From positions 62,001 to 126,000 of the forward strand of contig JBAZKW010000002.1 of the NCBI GenBank assembly GCA_041650595.1: a stretch of 64,000 nt of DNA, written 5' to 3'. Source of the DNA: CALFCX01 sp041650595 (GTDB taxonomy: Bacteria; Margulisbacteria; WOR-1; JAKLHX01). The position numbers and the translations under genes are program-made. Shown piece after piece: positions 43,719 to 51,927 of the stretch; the stretch's first letter is position 1, and each line of letters starts with the position of its first letter. The notes below the pieces were generated by a model. The model was not told where the DNA came from and ran no database searches. It saw only the letters and a program-made list of their open reading frames with translations.

Positions 43719-44579
43719 ATGCAAACCTTCGCACTCTTTATAAAGGACTACGATGACAAAGTCCTCTCTATAACCAAGAAGCTTATCGCTTCTGTAAACA
43801 AGAACAAATATAGGATCCTGCTCACGAGATCTCAAGCAGCATCTCTTAAAATGAAAAGACTTGCCGCAAAGTCTGCAAGCGATTTTAAAGAAGCTGCTTT
43901 TGTCGTGTCTGTCGGCGGTGACGGGACAATGCTCCGTTGCGCTAGGACGTTCTCAAAACTGGGACTTCCGATAATTGGGATAAATCTCGGAAGACGCGGT
44001 TTCCTGACCGAGATACAAGTGCAAGAATTTAAAAAGGTTCTTCCGAAACTTTTCAAAAACAGATTTCATATAGACTCAAGGATGATGCTTGACATCGAAG
44101 TAAAAAGAAACGGAAGATCAATAGCAAAAACAGCCGCGCTGAACGATATCGTTATAGGAAAGAACGGCATTGCCCGCATAATACGCCTGGACGCATTTGT
44201 GAGTGGCAAAATGATGACATCCTACGCCGGAGACGGACTGATAATATCGACGCCGACCGGCTCCACAGGTCATAACCTGGCGGCCAACGGCCCGATAATA
44301 GATCCGAGCATTCCGGTTTTTGTGCTTACAGCGATATGCCCGCTTTCGATCAGCAATAGGACTATAGTAGTTGACGGCGAAGAGGTCCTAAAAATAACAG
44401 TTCAGGACACGCCCAGAGGGATTGAAGCGATCCTAACAGTCGACGGGCAAAGTACAATCCCGCTGATAAAAGACGATGAGATAACAGTAAAAAAGGCGCC
44501 ATATAACACCGAGTTCATCAGAATAGGCAGATACAATTTCTTTTCTGTATTAAAAGAGAAGCTGGGCTGGGGAGAGTAG
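43719..44579 (+). CDS. nadK: NAD kinase
   Basis: ATP- or polyphosphate-dependent phosphorylation of NAD to NADP. 286 residues with the catalytic GGDGTMLRCAR motif, GINLGRRGFLTEI, the NE/D region (LNDIVIGKNG) and TSYAGDGLIISTPTGSTGHNLAANGPIIDP. The start is placed at 43719, where the domain begins and a TATAAT box sits 7 bases upstream; the frame is open further upstream but through the palindrome cluster. Convergent with the giant unknown gene, six bases apart. Confidence 0.95.
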   Translation: MQTFALFIKDYDDKVLSITKKLIASVNKNKYRILLTRSQAASLKMKRLAAKSASDFKEAAFVVSVGGDGTMLRCARTFSKLGLPIIGINLGRRGFLTEIQVQEFKKVLPKLFKNRFHIDSRMMLDIEVKRNGRSIAKTAALNDIVIGKNGIARIIRLDAFVSGKMMTSYAGDGLIISTPTGSTGHNLAANGPIIDPSIPVFVLTAICPLSISNRTIVVDGEEVLKITVQDTPRGIEAILTVDGQSTIPLIKDDEITVKKAPYNTEFIRIGRYNFFSVLKEKLGWGE

Positions 44580-44585
44580 ACGGTA

Positions 44586-47500
44586 TCAGGAGGGCTTCTT
44601 TTCTTCTTTTTTCTTTTTTTCTCTCAAATTGGTAGCCGCCGTAACCGCCATGGCCGTAAGGACAGGATCGCCTGAACACAAGGCTTTAAATATCACTTCT
44701 CTTACGCCCGTAAGGACATCCGTTCTCTCAAAGATTTTTGTGATAGCCTCTTTGCTCTGCCCGAGCCCGTTGACCCTTTTTTTCCTGAACCCCGGAATTC
44801 CGTCATAAGGCCTGTTCGCTATAATAAACTTTGCCATTTTTTCAGGAGTCGGGATCCTTGCCTCGGCAAGCATTTCCGTTATCTCCAGCTGAGAAATTTG
44901 ATTTATATCAAATGCAGAAAATGTAATTAATGACCCTGTGCCCGCCGACGTAAGAACATAGGCAGAAAGGACCGCTTTTTCCAGATCTCTGGCACTTCCA
45001 ATGAACGGCAACATTTTTTCATATGCCCCGCTTGATCTGTCAGCGACAAGCGCTTTAAGCCCCTCTATCCTATAACCGAGCTCTTCGGGCTTTCTTTCAC
45101 CGTTAAAAAGGATGTCGAACAAAACATCATCAAGAGTTTTGTCCCTTTCTTTGAGCCTTGCCAGAGCCGAAGCGGCAGCAACAACATCATTCCCCGATCT
45201 TGCCTCCACATGTCCTGTCAATATCTGCCTGGCACGTCCGAAGTTTTCTGATACATTTCCTATATTCGCATGCTTGGATGTAAAATATCCGGTCCTGCTT
45301 TCCAGATCCAGCAGTTTTTCCGCCGCTAACAGTGCACGAACGGCTGAAGGCTTCACTTTTCCGTTTACTTCCCTGAGCTCAAGAGATAGCGCTGTTGCTA
45401 AAGTTGCCGGGGAGATGCCATCCAGGATCGCAACATCATATTTTCTTTCTATTGGAACATCTTGTTCTGCTCCCGCTGCTTTATAGTGTGAAACTGCCAT
45501 AGTTTTTCCGTCAAATACATCCCCAGCAAAATCCAGCAGAGCGTCGACAAGGCCTATAGGTCTTTGCCCTCTGGTGAGCGCTGCAGAAAGTGCCGCAGAA
45601 ATAGTGCGAAGATTACCTGCAAAAATGGCGCGAATAATTTCAAAAGTTGTTTCTGGATCATTCTTTGGAAGCTGACATACTCTTTTGTAATATTTTGGGC
45701 TCAACATTGTTTTTGCGCATCTAAAAGCCTCTTGGTCATCCCGGCTTTTGGCTCCGCTCTCTACTTCATCCGCAAAAGAATCGCCCTCAAGACGGCTTGA
45801 GAGTAATCCTGCTCTTGCAGCATATTTTATTTTTGAAAGGTCTCCGGTTTCCTGTTTTTCTTTTTCAGCTGCGGCTGCTGCAAGTTTTTCACCAAGAAGA
45901 GTCGTTGCAGAGCTTGTCGCTGACGGTATTTCTTCCGGAGGTGTTACTCTCAACGCGGCTATCTCCGGCAAGACCCATAATTTCGGACTGCCTCCAAAAT
46001 CACCAAGAGCATTTAATGCTTCAAAGGATAGATCAAATAAGGCCTGATTATCGGATTGATTATAACCTGACAATAAAACTCTTAATATTTCGTCCCCATT
46101 CAATACCGGTTGAGAAATTGCAGTATTTGCCCCAACGGCTCCCGCAACAGATTGCACTGCTGCGGCGGCCGGTAATGATATTTCTGGAAGCGCATCTATA
46201 TTTCTAACTGACAACAGCCAATCTTGACCAATATTGACCCTTGTTTTTGCTTTCCTAACAAAATCATGCGCATTTCTCATAAGAACTTCAAACTGCGCAC
46301 GCAAGGTTTGGCTCCAATCATTCCAATGACCGTTGCAGTCATCAGGGCTGTCAGGATTGTCTCTGGCTGCCAAAAATTTGTCGAGACAGTACATTACCGC
46401 AAAACCAAGAGATTCCATCCTTTTTTCGTTACCATCCTTACCTTTTGGAGGATCGATGCAATGTTCAAAGAATATCTTACTTAACTGCTTAAATTCATCG
46501 GCCAGAACCGGACATTTGCCTAATATCCCCCCTACCTGGTCTGCTTCTGCGGCAGTTGCGGCTCTTTTATCAAACCTATCATTTCCGACGAGAAAAGTGG
46601 CAAGAGCAAGCCCGGAATGCACATGTTCATCTACGACATAATTACCTATAGTGTTTAATATGTATAGATACGAAAGCCAATAAAAATAGCAGTCCCTTCT
46701 CAGTATCGTGTTGATATCCTGCTGCGAAAAACAGTTCTGATGCTTGTTTGCATGTAAAAGTCGTTTTAATAATCTAATCTGTATCATTTTTACCATCACA
46801 TAGAACGAAAAGTCTCTTACGCCTGTTTCTCCTACCGCCGTATTGTCTTGTCCGCTGAAAAAAGTCACATGTTCTATGCCTGTCGGGAAATTCCGTCTTG
46901 GATCTACGTCCGGTGGAGAGGAATATGTAAACTCCGTCAAAGTAATATTGCTGCCATGCAAACAGTCTTTGATGGCGTTTTTCGATTCCGCATTGTCCGG
47001 GCTTCCCTGAATTATTGTCATCTGCGCCATTTCATGAGCAAAAGTATCCGCACATTTTAATATCTGCTTGACTACCGGCATGACAAGATCGGTTATATCC
47101 GCGCGGCCTTCGGCAGGCCTGTTATCCCCAACAACCAAAGCCTCACTAGGATCGGCAGCAACTTTCCTGCCCACAGAAACAACACCTGTATCTGCAAACA
47201 TATGTTCGATGGCATGAGGAATAGGTCCGTCCATTCCCAGCGGTCTTGCCAAAAACCAGCTTGATTGACAGGAAAAAGCCTGAGGTATCGTATTTGCAAA
47301 AAAGCAGGCGGATTCTTTGACTAAAGTTCCCCACCCTTTCATATCACGGGTAATAAGGATTCTATTCAAACATGCTTTTTGCTTTGGCGTAATATCCAGG
47401 GTTTTGATGTCTTCTTCTTTTACTTCTTCCCTAAGTTCAAGTATTTCCGCATCAGCGTCAACAAATAATGCTCTTGCTTTTTCATTTGCCAGCAACTCGG

Positions 47501-48416
47501 CGTCAAGTTCTTCCTTAGCCACAACACCAAGACAGTCAAAAGGCGTGCTCAACAAATCTTTTCTGTGTTTGCCAAGCTGCTCCGTTGCATGCCTTGTCAT
47601 CGCTCTCATTGTTTGTGTAGCTTTAGAATCGGTTGCTAATATAAATGCCTTTAGGAATAGGGCCCCGTACGCATTGAATTCTTCTTCGAAGAACGGAAAT
47701 TTTCCTAAAATACCAAGTATCTTGTCTCTTTTTGAGTGATCGGCCGCCGTAAAGGTCCTGAGCCCTCCGCCGAAAGCCTCTACCGATCCAAAAATCAGAT
47801 TTGTCATATCATAGCCGAATGAGTCTGATTCCTTCAGAACCGCCAAAATGGAGAGCCATGAGAAATAACCGCCGACAGAAAACAATCCGTTAATATCATT
47901 CGCAGAAAAATGGTCACCGAACCGGTTTGCCTGAAGCAGTCTGTGGACAACATTCGCCTGGACCAGTTCGTACATTGCCTTTGATGAAAAGCCATCCATA
48001 GCTTCTGCGTCGTCAAGCGTATTATTTCTTCCGCTGAACACCTTGACCTCTTCTATCGCCTTTGGAAAAAACATCCCTTTATTATCATCATCGGCACCTT
48101 TGGCATCAAACATCAGAATAAGGGATGTATTGGTCTTAGCAGATTCATCCCATCCCAAATCCGTTTGGTCTGAACCTGGCACTCCCGCCCAAAAAGTGGC
48201 GCCTTCCCAACACCTAAACATTTGCTCCGGCGGTCTCAGTGCTTTTGCGGCAATAGCAGTTTTAACGCTTCCCGTGATATCTACAGGACCCATTGGTCTA
48301 GTAGCTGCCGCAGCCAATCCGTTTATTCCGCCGCGTGAACCAAGCGCCCGCCATGGATTTCCGCCAGGCCGTCCCGCTAATGGGGTTTGGACTTTTGTTG
48401 TTATCTTGCCTGCCAT
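44586..48416 (-). CDS. 1276-residue protein of unknown function with internal duplication
   Basis: Not recognised. No signal peptide or membrane helix; the N-terminal ~70 residues are Gly/Ala/Pro-rich and basic. Two related segments are visible, about residues 114-330 and 509-730, both with FP..IE.V..FSG..NT, then LL.AN....FS..DIN, then YF.WLS; a third FSxxDIN occurs near 1167. The middle (about 780-1000) is helical and Ala-rich, and the Lys-rich tail ends KKKKEEKKPS. The ATG at 48416 is chosen because AGGGAG lies five bases before it. Transcribed from sigma-28-like promoter D. A cytoplasmic structural protein or a substrate of a specialised secretion system are both possible; this is inference. 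Confidence 0.8.
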   Translation of the reverse strand: MAGKITTKVQTPLAGRPGGNPWRALGSRGGINGLAAAATRPMGPVDITGSVKTAIAAKALRPPEQMFRCWEGATFWAGVPGSDQTDLGWDESAKTNTSLILMFDAKGADDDNKGMFFPKAIEEVKVFSGRNNTLDDAEAMDGFSSKAMYELVQANVVHRLLQANRFGDHFSANDINGLFSVGGYFSWLSILAVLKESDSFGYDMTNLIFGSVEAFGGGLRTFTAADHSKRDKILGILGKFPFFEEEFNAYGALFLKAFILATDSKATQTMRAMTRHATEQLGKHRKDLLSTPFDCLGVVAKEELDAELLANEKARALFVDADAEILELREEVKEEDIKTLDITPKQKACLNRILITRDMKGWGTLVKESACFFANTIPQAFSCQSSWFLARPLGMDGPIPHAIEHMFADTGVVSVGRKVAADPSEALVVGDNRPAEGRADITDLVMPVVKQILKCADTFAHEMAQMTIIQGSPDNAESKNAIKDCLHGSNITLTEFTYSSPPDVDPRRNFPTGIEHVTFFSGQDNTAVGETGVRDFSFYVMVKMIQIRLLKRLLHANKHQNCFSQQDINTILRRDCYFYWLSYLYILNTIGNYVVDEHVHSGLALATFLVGNDRFDKRAATAAEADQVGGILGKCPVLADEFKQLSKIFFEHCIDPPKGKDGNEKRMESLGFAVMYCLDKFLAARDNPDSPDDCNGHWNDWSQTLRAQFEVLMRNAHDFVRKAKTRVNIGQDWLLSVRNIDALPEISLPAAAAVQSVAGAVGANTAISQPVLNGDEILRVLLSGYNQSDNQALFDLSFEALNALGDFGGSPKLWVLPEIAALRVTPPEEIPSATSSATTLLGEKLAAAAAEKEKQETGDLSKIKYAARAGLLSSRLEGDSFADEVESGAKSRDDQEAFRCAKTMLSPKYYKRVCQLPKNDPETTFEIIRAIFAGNLRTISAALSAALTRGQRPIGLVDALLDFAGDVFDGKTMAVSHYKAAGAEQDVPIERKYDVAILDGISPATLATALSLELREVNGKVKPSAVRALLAAEKLLDLESRTGYFTSKHANIGNVSENFGRARQILTGHVEARSGNDVVAAASALARLKERDKTLDDVLFDILFNGERKPEELGYRIEGLKALVADRSSGAYEKMLPFIGSARDLEKAVLSAYVLTSAGTGSLITFSAFDINQISQLEITEMLAEARIPTPEKMAKFIIANRPYDGIPGFRKKRVNGLGQSKEAITKIFERTDVLTGVREVIFKALCSGDPVLTAMAVTAATNLREKKKKEEKKPS

Positions 48417-48440
48417 GAACACTCCCTCTTGACATAAAAC

Positions 48441-48458
48441 AGGCGCTTTTATGCGCCT
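48441..48458 (-). other. Hairpin in the leader of the giant unknown gene
   Basis: AGGCGC-N6-GCGCCT stem in the ~60-base 5' leader, between sigma-28-like promoter D and the start codon, followed by TGTTTTATG on the minus strand. Could stabilise the mRNA or act as a weak attenuator. Confidence 0.5.
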
Positions 48459-48481
48459 TGTTGTTTATTTGGACTCTATGT

Positions 48482-48510
48482 ATTTATCGGTAAAAATCGC
48501 TCGGGATTTC
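48482..48510 (-). promoter_or_regulatory. Sigma-28-like promoter D
   Basis: Minus strand: GAAA (48510-48507), 17-base spacer, CGATAAAT (48489-48482); the -10 with its preceding CC (CCGATAAA) is the closest of the four to the FliA consensus GCCGATAA. Drives the 1276-residue protein gene. Confidence 0.7.
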
Positions 48511-48534
48511 ACTTGTGGGATTTTCAAGACCAAC

Positions 48535-48563
48535 AAAAAACCCTCCACAACAGGCCGGGAGGG
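48535..48563 (-). terminator. Intrinsic terminator of the two-gene small-protein operon
   Basis: Minus-strand CCCTCC/GGAGGG stem with an 11-base loop followed by TTTTTTG, about 30 bases after the stop at 48593. It insulates promoter D just beyond. Confidence 0.85.
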
Positions 48564-48592
48564 TTCTTTGCGAAAAACGATATAGCCACCTT

Positions 48593-48802
48593 TTAATTTA
48601 AGCTGGTGGCTTGCTTTATGGAACACCATTTAGCCAGGTCGCCAATCAGAATAAGTTTTACTTGTTCCGAGGGGTTAGGCTCCCCGCTAAATTCATATTG
48701 GTGGCACAGGGTCATTTTATACGGATTGGCTACGCTTATATCTGTCAGATAGTTCTTAAACAGGACATTTTTTATCATTTTTGTTATCTTGGCATCGTTC
48801 AT
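48593..48802 (-). CDS. Small protein of unknown function, second gene of a sigma-28-like operon
   Basis: 69 residues starting MNDAKITKMIKNVLF and ending KQATSLN; soluble, with a hydrophobic middle (QVKLILIGDLAKWC) and two cysteines. No family recognised. GGAGG lies 8 bases before the ATG at 48802 and overlaps the end of the upstream small gene; an in-frame start five codons earlier would lie over that site. Co-transcribed with the 59-residue gene from promoter C and ended by a clear terminator. Confidence 0.72.
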   Translation of the reverse strand: MNDAKITKMIKNVLFKNYLTDISVANPYKMTLCHQYEFSGEPNPSEQVKLILIGDLAKWCSIKQATSLN

Positions 48803-48807
48803 CGCAA

Positions 48808-48987
48808 TTACCTCCAATGGGAGATCGTCCTGCCGGGAGCTTCTGCCAGCGACATTCTGTTCGCGAGAATATTAATAAAACTGCCTTTCTTGTTCATCTC
48901 GTTGATAAGGGCAGATCCTACAGTGGATTTCATATAGGCTTTCCCGCCTATCTCTATCCTTTCGAATTGTTCCTGTATGTTTGCCAT
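48808..48987 (-). CDS. Small protein of unknown function, first gene of a sigma-28-like operon
   Basis: 59 residues starting MANIQEQFERIEIGG and ending PGRTISHWR; basic, probably helical, without signal peptide or membrane helix. Not recognised. A purine-rich GATAAGGG lies just before the ATG, and sigma-28-like promoter C gives a leader of about 20 bases. Its last codons contain the Shine-Dalgarno of the next gene, so the pair is tightly coupled. Short enough to be skipped by many gene callers. Confidence 0.68.
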   Translation of the reverse strand: MANIQEQFERIEIGGKAYMKSTVGSALINEMNKKGSFINILANRMSLAEAPGRTISHWR

Positions 48988-49008
48988 TTCCCTTATCCCC
49001 CTCTACTT

Positions 49009-49037
49009 ATATATCGTCAATATCTTCCGGAAATTTC
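49009..49037 (-). promoter_or_regulatory. Sigma-28-like promoter C
   Basis: Minus strand: GAAA (49037-49034), 17-base spacer, CGATATAT (49016-49009), followed by AGTAGAGGGGG as in promoters A and B. Confidence 0.72.
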
Positions 49038-49053
49038 ACTTTTTGGAGAAATA

Positions 49054-49113
49054 GAGCTGAAGTCCTGAAGCGTTTTTTTGTGTGTTTACTTTCGCACTTC
49101 AGAACTTCAGCTC
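49054..49113. repeat. Imperfect ~19-bp inverted repeat (CTGAAG-rich)
   Basis: GAGCTGAAGTCCTGAAGCG at 49054-49072 faces its near-complement at 49093-49113 (two mismatches). It lies in the divergent gap between promoter C and carA; a short dispersed palindrome or a terminator-like hairpin. Confidence 0.6.
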
Positions 49114-49131
49114 TTCAGCGCTTTTCAAGGA

Positions 49132-49140
49132 TGATATAAT
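49132..49140 (+). promoter_or_regulatory. Extended -10 promoter (TGATATAAT) of carA
   Basis: TGATATAAT ends 10 bases before the carA ATG at 49151; no Shine-Dalgarno. Head of the apparent carA-to-prenyltransferase operon. Confidence 0.6.
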
Positions 49141-49150
49141 TACTATCAAG

Positions 49151-50278
49151 ATGAACGGAATAATAATGCTCGAAGACGGGACCTATTTTGAAGGCGAGAC
49201 TTTCGGCGCCGAAGGAGAATCGTTTGGTGAGGCTGTTTTTAATACCGGAATGACCGGATACCAGGAGATCCTCACCGACCCGTCATACAAAAGCCAGATA
49301 ATCACTATGACCAATCCACTGATAGGAAATTACGGTACGAACAAAGACGATATGGAATCCTTAAAATCCCACTGTTCCGGACTGGTGGTCAGGGAAAAAA
49401 GCCGCCTGGCCAGCAGCTGGCGGAGCGAAAAAGACCTGGATGAGTTCATGAAGAAGAACAAAATAATAGGCCTGTCCGAAATTGACACGCGAGCACTCAC
49501 CCGTCACATAAGGACAAAGGGCGCAATGAGAGCCGTGATAGCTTCAGGAAAAAGAGAGCTTCAGGAGCTTTTGAGCAAAGTATTAAAATCGCCTTCCATG
49601 GTAGGCAGGGACCTTGCGGGCGAGGTTACCTGCAGCGAATCATACCCATGGGATGAGCCGGCAAGGACGCTTATGGAAGACAACCGCCCCAAAAAGAACA
49701 AACAGACTTTTAAAGTAGTTGTTTACGATTTCGGCGTGAAGTTCAATATTTTGAGGATCCTCTATTCGTTGGGCTGCAAGCCTGTAGTGGTGCCGGCAGA
49801 CACCACGGCTGCCGAAGTCATAAAAATGCGGCCGGACGGAGTTCTTTTGTCAAACGGACCCGGAGACCCGGCAGCGGTAGATTATGCCGTCGAAAACGTC
49901 CAAAAGCTTACAGGTAAATTGCCGATCTTTGGAATCTGTCTCGGACACCAGATACTGGGCATAGCGTTCGGCGCAAAGACTTTCAAACTGAAATTCGGAC
50001 ACAGGGGCTCTAATCATCCGGTAAAAAACTTAAAGACAGGAAGAGTGGAAATAACCTCTCAGAACCACGGGTTTGCCGTAGATCCCGATTCTTTCAAGAA
50101 CAAAAGTATCGAGCTGACACATATCAATTTAAACGACGGCACCTGCGAGGGCTTTTCTCACAAGCACCTGCCGGTGTTTTCGGTTCAATACCATCCAGAA
50201 GCATCTCCCGGCCCGCATGACAGCAATTATTTGTTCGGAAATTTCCTGCGGCAGATGAAAAAAGGTTCTTCAAAATAA
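49151..50278 (+). CDS. carA: Carbamoyl-phosphate synthase small (glutaminase) subunit
   Basis: Supplies ammonia from glutamine for carbamoyl phosphate, feeding pyrimidine and arginine synthesis. 375 residues: N-terminal small-subunit domain (LEDGTYFEGETFGAEG, GEAVFNTGMTGYQEILTDPSY) and a class I glutamine amidotransferase with nucleophile Cys in IFGICLGHQILG and the His-Glu pair in VQYHPEASPGP. The start is MNGIIMLEDG at 49151, directly behind a TATAAT box; the earlier in-frame ATG at 49082 falls in the palindrome. carB is not in the window; pyrB is 4 kb downstream on the other strand. Confidence 0.95.
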   Translation: MNGIIMLEDGTYFEGETFGAEGESFGEAVFNTGMTGYQEILTDPSYKSQIITMTNPLIGNYGTNKDDMESLKSHCSGLVVREKSRLASSWRSEKDLDEFMKKNKIIGLSEIDTRALTRHIRTKGAMRAVIASGKRELQELLSKVLKSPSMVGRDLAGEVTCSESYPWDEPARTLMEDNRPKKNKQTFKVVVYDFGVKFNILRILYSLGCKPVVVPADTTAAEVIKMRPDGVLLSNGPGDPAAVDYAVENVQKLTGKLPIFGICLGHQILGIAFGAKTFKLKFGHRGSNHPVKNLKTGRVEITSQNHGFAVDPDSFKNKSIELTHINLNDGTCEGFSHKHLPVFSVQYHPEASPGPHDSNYLFGNFLRQMKKGSSK

Positions 50279-50279
50279 A

Positions 50280-51335
50280 ATGGACCGGATATTAAAAAGC
50301 AAATACAAAGTACAGGACAAGATAGCTGACAGTCCTTCCCATGTGACCTACAAAGGGTCTATGGTGGATTCTGACAAGGGCATAGTAATAAAGATATACC
50401 GCAAAGAGTATTTGGACAGTTTTTTGGTTAAACAGCTAAAAAAAGATATAAGCATTCTTGCAAAGCTCTCCAGCCCGCTCATCCCAAGGCTTATTGACGG
50501 CGACTACGGCTGGCAGGGCTTTTATTTTGTGAGAGAATTCGTCGAAGGGCAAAGCCTGCGCGAAACAAAACTCCCTTTAGAGCCGGAAGCCGCCTGTGAT
50601 GTTGCCTCCGGCATCTGTGACGCCGTTATTGCCGCTCACGGGACCGGGATAGTCCATGGTTCGCTCACGCCGGAAAATATCTTTATATGTTCCTCGAACC
50701 GCAGGATAAAAGTTGCGGACTTCGGCATAAAAAAAGCCGTGGCAGAACCTGTCGAACAAAGGGCAAAATGGCTTATGGATGCGTCTTCCGCTTACAGTGC
50801 GCCCGAAGTCCTGCTCGGCGAGAATTCTTCCGAAAGGTCGGATATTTACCAGATAGGCCTGCTCATAATTTATTTACTCTCGTCCAATCCCCCGGATTCA
50901 AAAAAGGGATTATCGCTCGCTATAGAAAACTTGGCTGGCAAAAAGGCCCTTTCTCAAACGGACTCAAGGATACCAAAATATCTTGATGATATTATCCTGC
51001 GCTGCACCGAAAAAGATCCGCTTATGAGATTTTCTTCGGTAAAAGAACTTGGTACTTGCCTGCGGTCAAAGTCCGTGCAGGACAGAAAATCCGGTTTTAT
51101 GGACATGCTCGAAATAAACTATTCGTCAGCCGATGAACCGGAAATAAAAAAAGAAGAACCCCCTAAAACGCACAAAGAGACGCAAACCCCGGTCATAGAT
51201 GTCTTTCCTGAAGAAATGGTCCGCGAAAAAGGTGATAAAATAAACCTTATCAAATGGGTGCTTTTTTCCGTTTGGGTGGCGGTCGCGGCGGGAATAATCT
51301 ACTCATTGATAAATATACTCCTTTTGGGAGAATAA
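50280..51335 (+). CDS. Membrane-anchored Ser/Thr protein kinase-like protein, probably a pseudokinase
   Basis: 351 residues with a eukaryotic-type protein kinase fold and one C-terminal membrane helix (about 323-347). The ATP-site lysine (IVIKIYRKE) and DFG (VADFGIKK) are present, as are APE (SAPEVLL) and the DIYQIGLL helix. However, the glycine-rich loop is degenerate (KIADSPSHVTYKG), and the HRDLKPEN catalytic loop reads HGSLTPEN: His126-Gly127-Ser128 lacks the catalytic aspartate and lysine. Catalysis is therefore doubtful. The PASTA domains expected at the end of a PknB kinase are encoded separately by the next gene. One base after carA. Confidence 0.85.
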   Translation: MDRILKSKYKVQDKIADSPSHVTYKGSMVDSDKGIVIKIYRKEYLDSFLVKQLKKDISILAKLSSPLIPRLIDGDYGWQGFYFVREFVEGQSLRETKLPLEPEAACDVASGICDAVIAAHGTGIVHGSLTPENIFICSSNRRIKVADFGIKKAVAEPVEQRAKWLMDASSAYSAPEVLLGENSSERSDIYQIGLLIIYLLSSNPPDSKKGLSLAIENLAGKKALSQTDSRIPKYLDDIILRCTEKDPLMRFSSVKELGTCLRSKSVQDRKSGFMDMLEINYSSADEPEIKKEEPPKTHKETQTPVIDVFPEEMVREKGDKINLIKWVLFSVWVAVAAGIIYSLINILLLGE

Positions 51336-51336
51336 T

Positions 51337-51927
51337 ATGGATACTACGCTGTATCTTGTCGGGGCCGCGATAATTTTGGCGCTTATCGGATATCTCATAG
51401 GTATAGGCAAAATACTCTTCAGGCCTTCGGTATTATTTTTTATGGCGGCAATAATCATTTTGCCGTTCGCCATTAATGCTTTTATATGGCTATACGTATC
51501 TTCGTCGCCCGAAACAGTGATCCCGGATGTGCTGGGCATGCCCAGCGAAAAAGCCATAGAGATGCTTGCGGAAAACGATCTCAAAGGCGAGGTGATCGGG
51601 ATCTCTTTCTCAAAAGAACCGAGCGGTACGATCATTTCGCAAAGACCCGAAGCCGGCCGCAAAGTTAAAGAAGGCCGGACAATAAACCTTATCGCAAGTG
51701 CGGCAGAAACCACAACTACGGTCCCTAATATCATAGGAAAAACAAGCGGGGAAGCCGTTGCCGTCCTTAAAGAATCCGGGCTTAATTCCGGTAAAGTGAA
51801 CTATGTCTACTCCGAATCCGGCCAGGGATATGTGACCGAACAAAGTCCGTCCGTCGGCAACACTGTTCTTGTCGGTTCGGAAGTATCCATGACCCTGATG
51901 ATAAAAAAAGAGGGAAGCAATGATTAA
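51337..51927 (+). CDS. Membrane protein with two PASTA domains
   Basis: 196 residues: two or three membrane helices in the first ~60 residues, then two extracytoplasmic PASTA domains (about 64-128 with VIPDVLGMPSEKAIEML, and about 131-192 with TVPNIIGKTSGEAVAVL). PASTA modules bind uncrosslinked muropeptides and normally form the outer half of PknB kinases. It starts one base after the kinase-like gene, so the pair probably forms a two-protein receptor. Overlaps rpe by eight bases. Confidence 0.9.
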   Translation: MDTTLYLVGAAIILALIGYLIGIGKILFRPSVLFFMAAIIILPFAINAFIWLYVSSSPETVIPDVLGMPSEKAIEMLAENDLKGEVIGISFSKEPSGTIISQRPEAGRKVKEGRTINLIASAAETTTTVPNIIGKTSGEAVAVLKESGLNSGKVNYVYSESGQGYVTEQSPSVGNTVLVGSEVSMTLMIKKEGSND

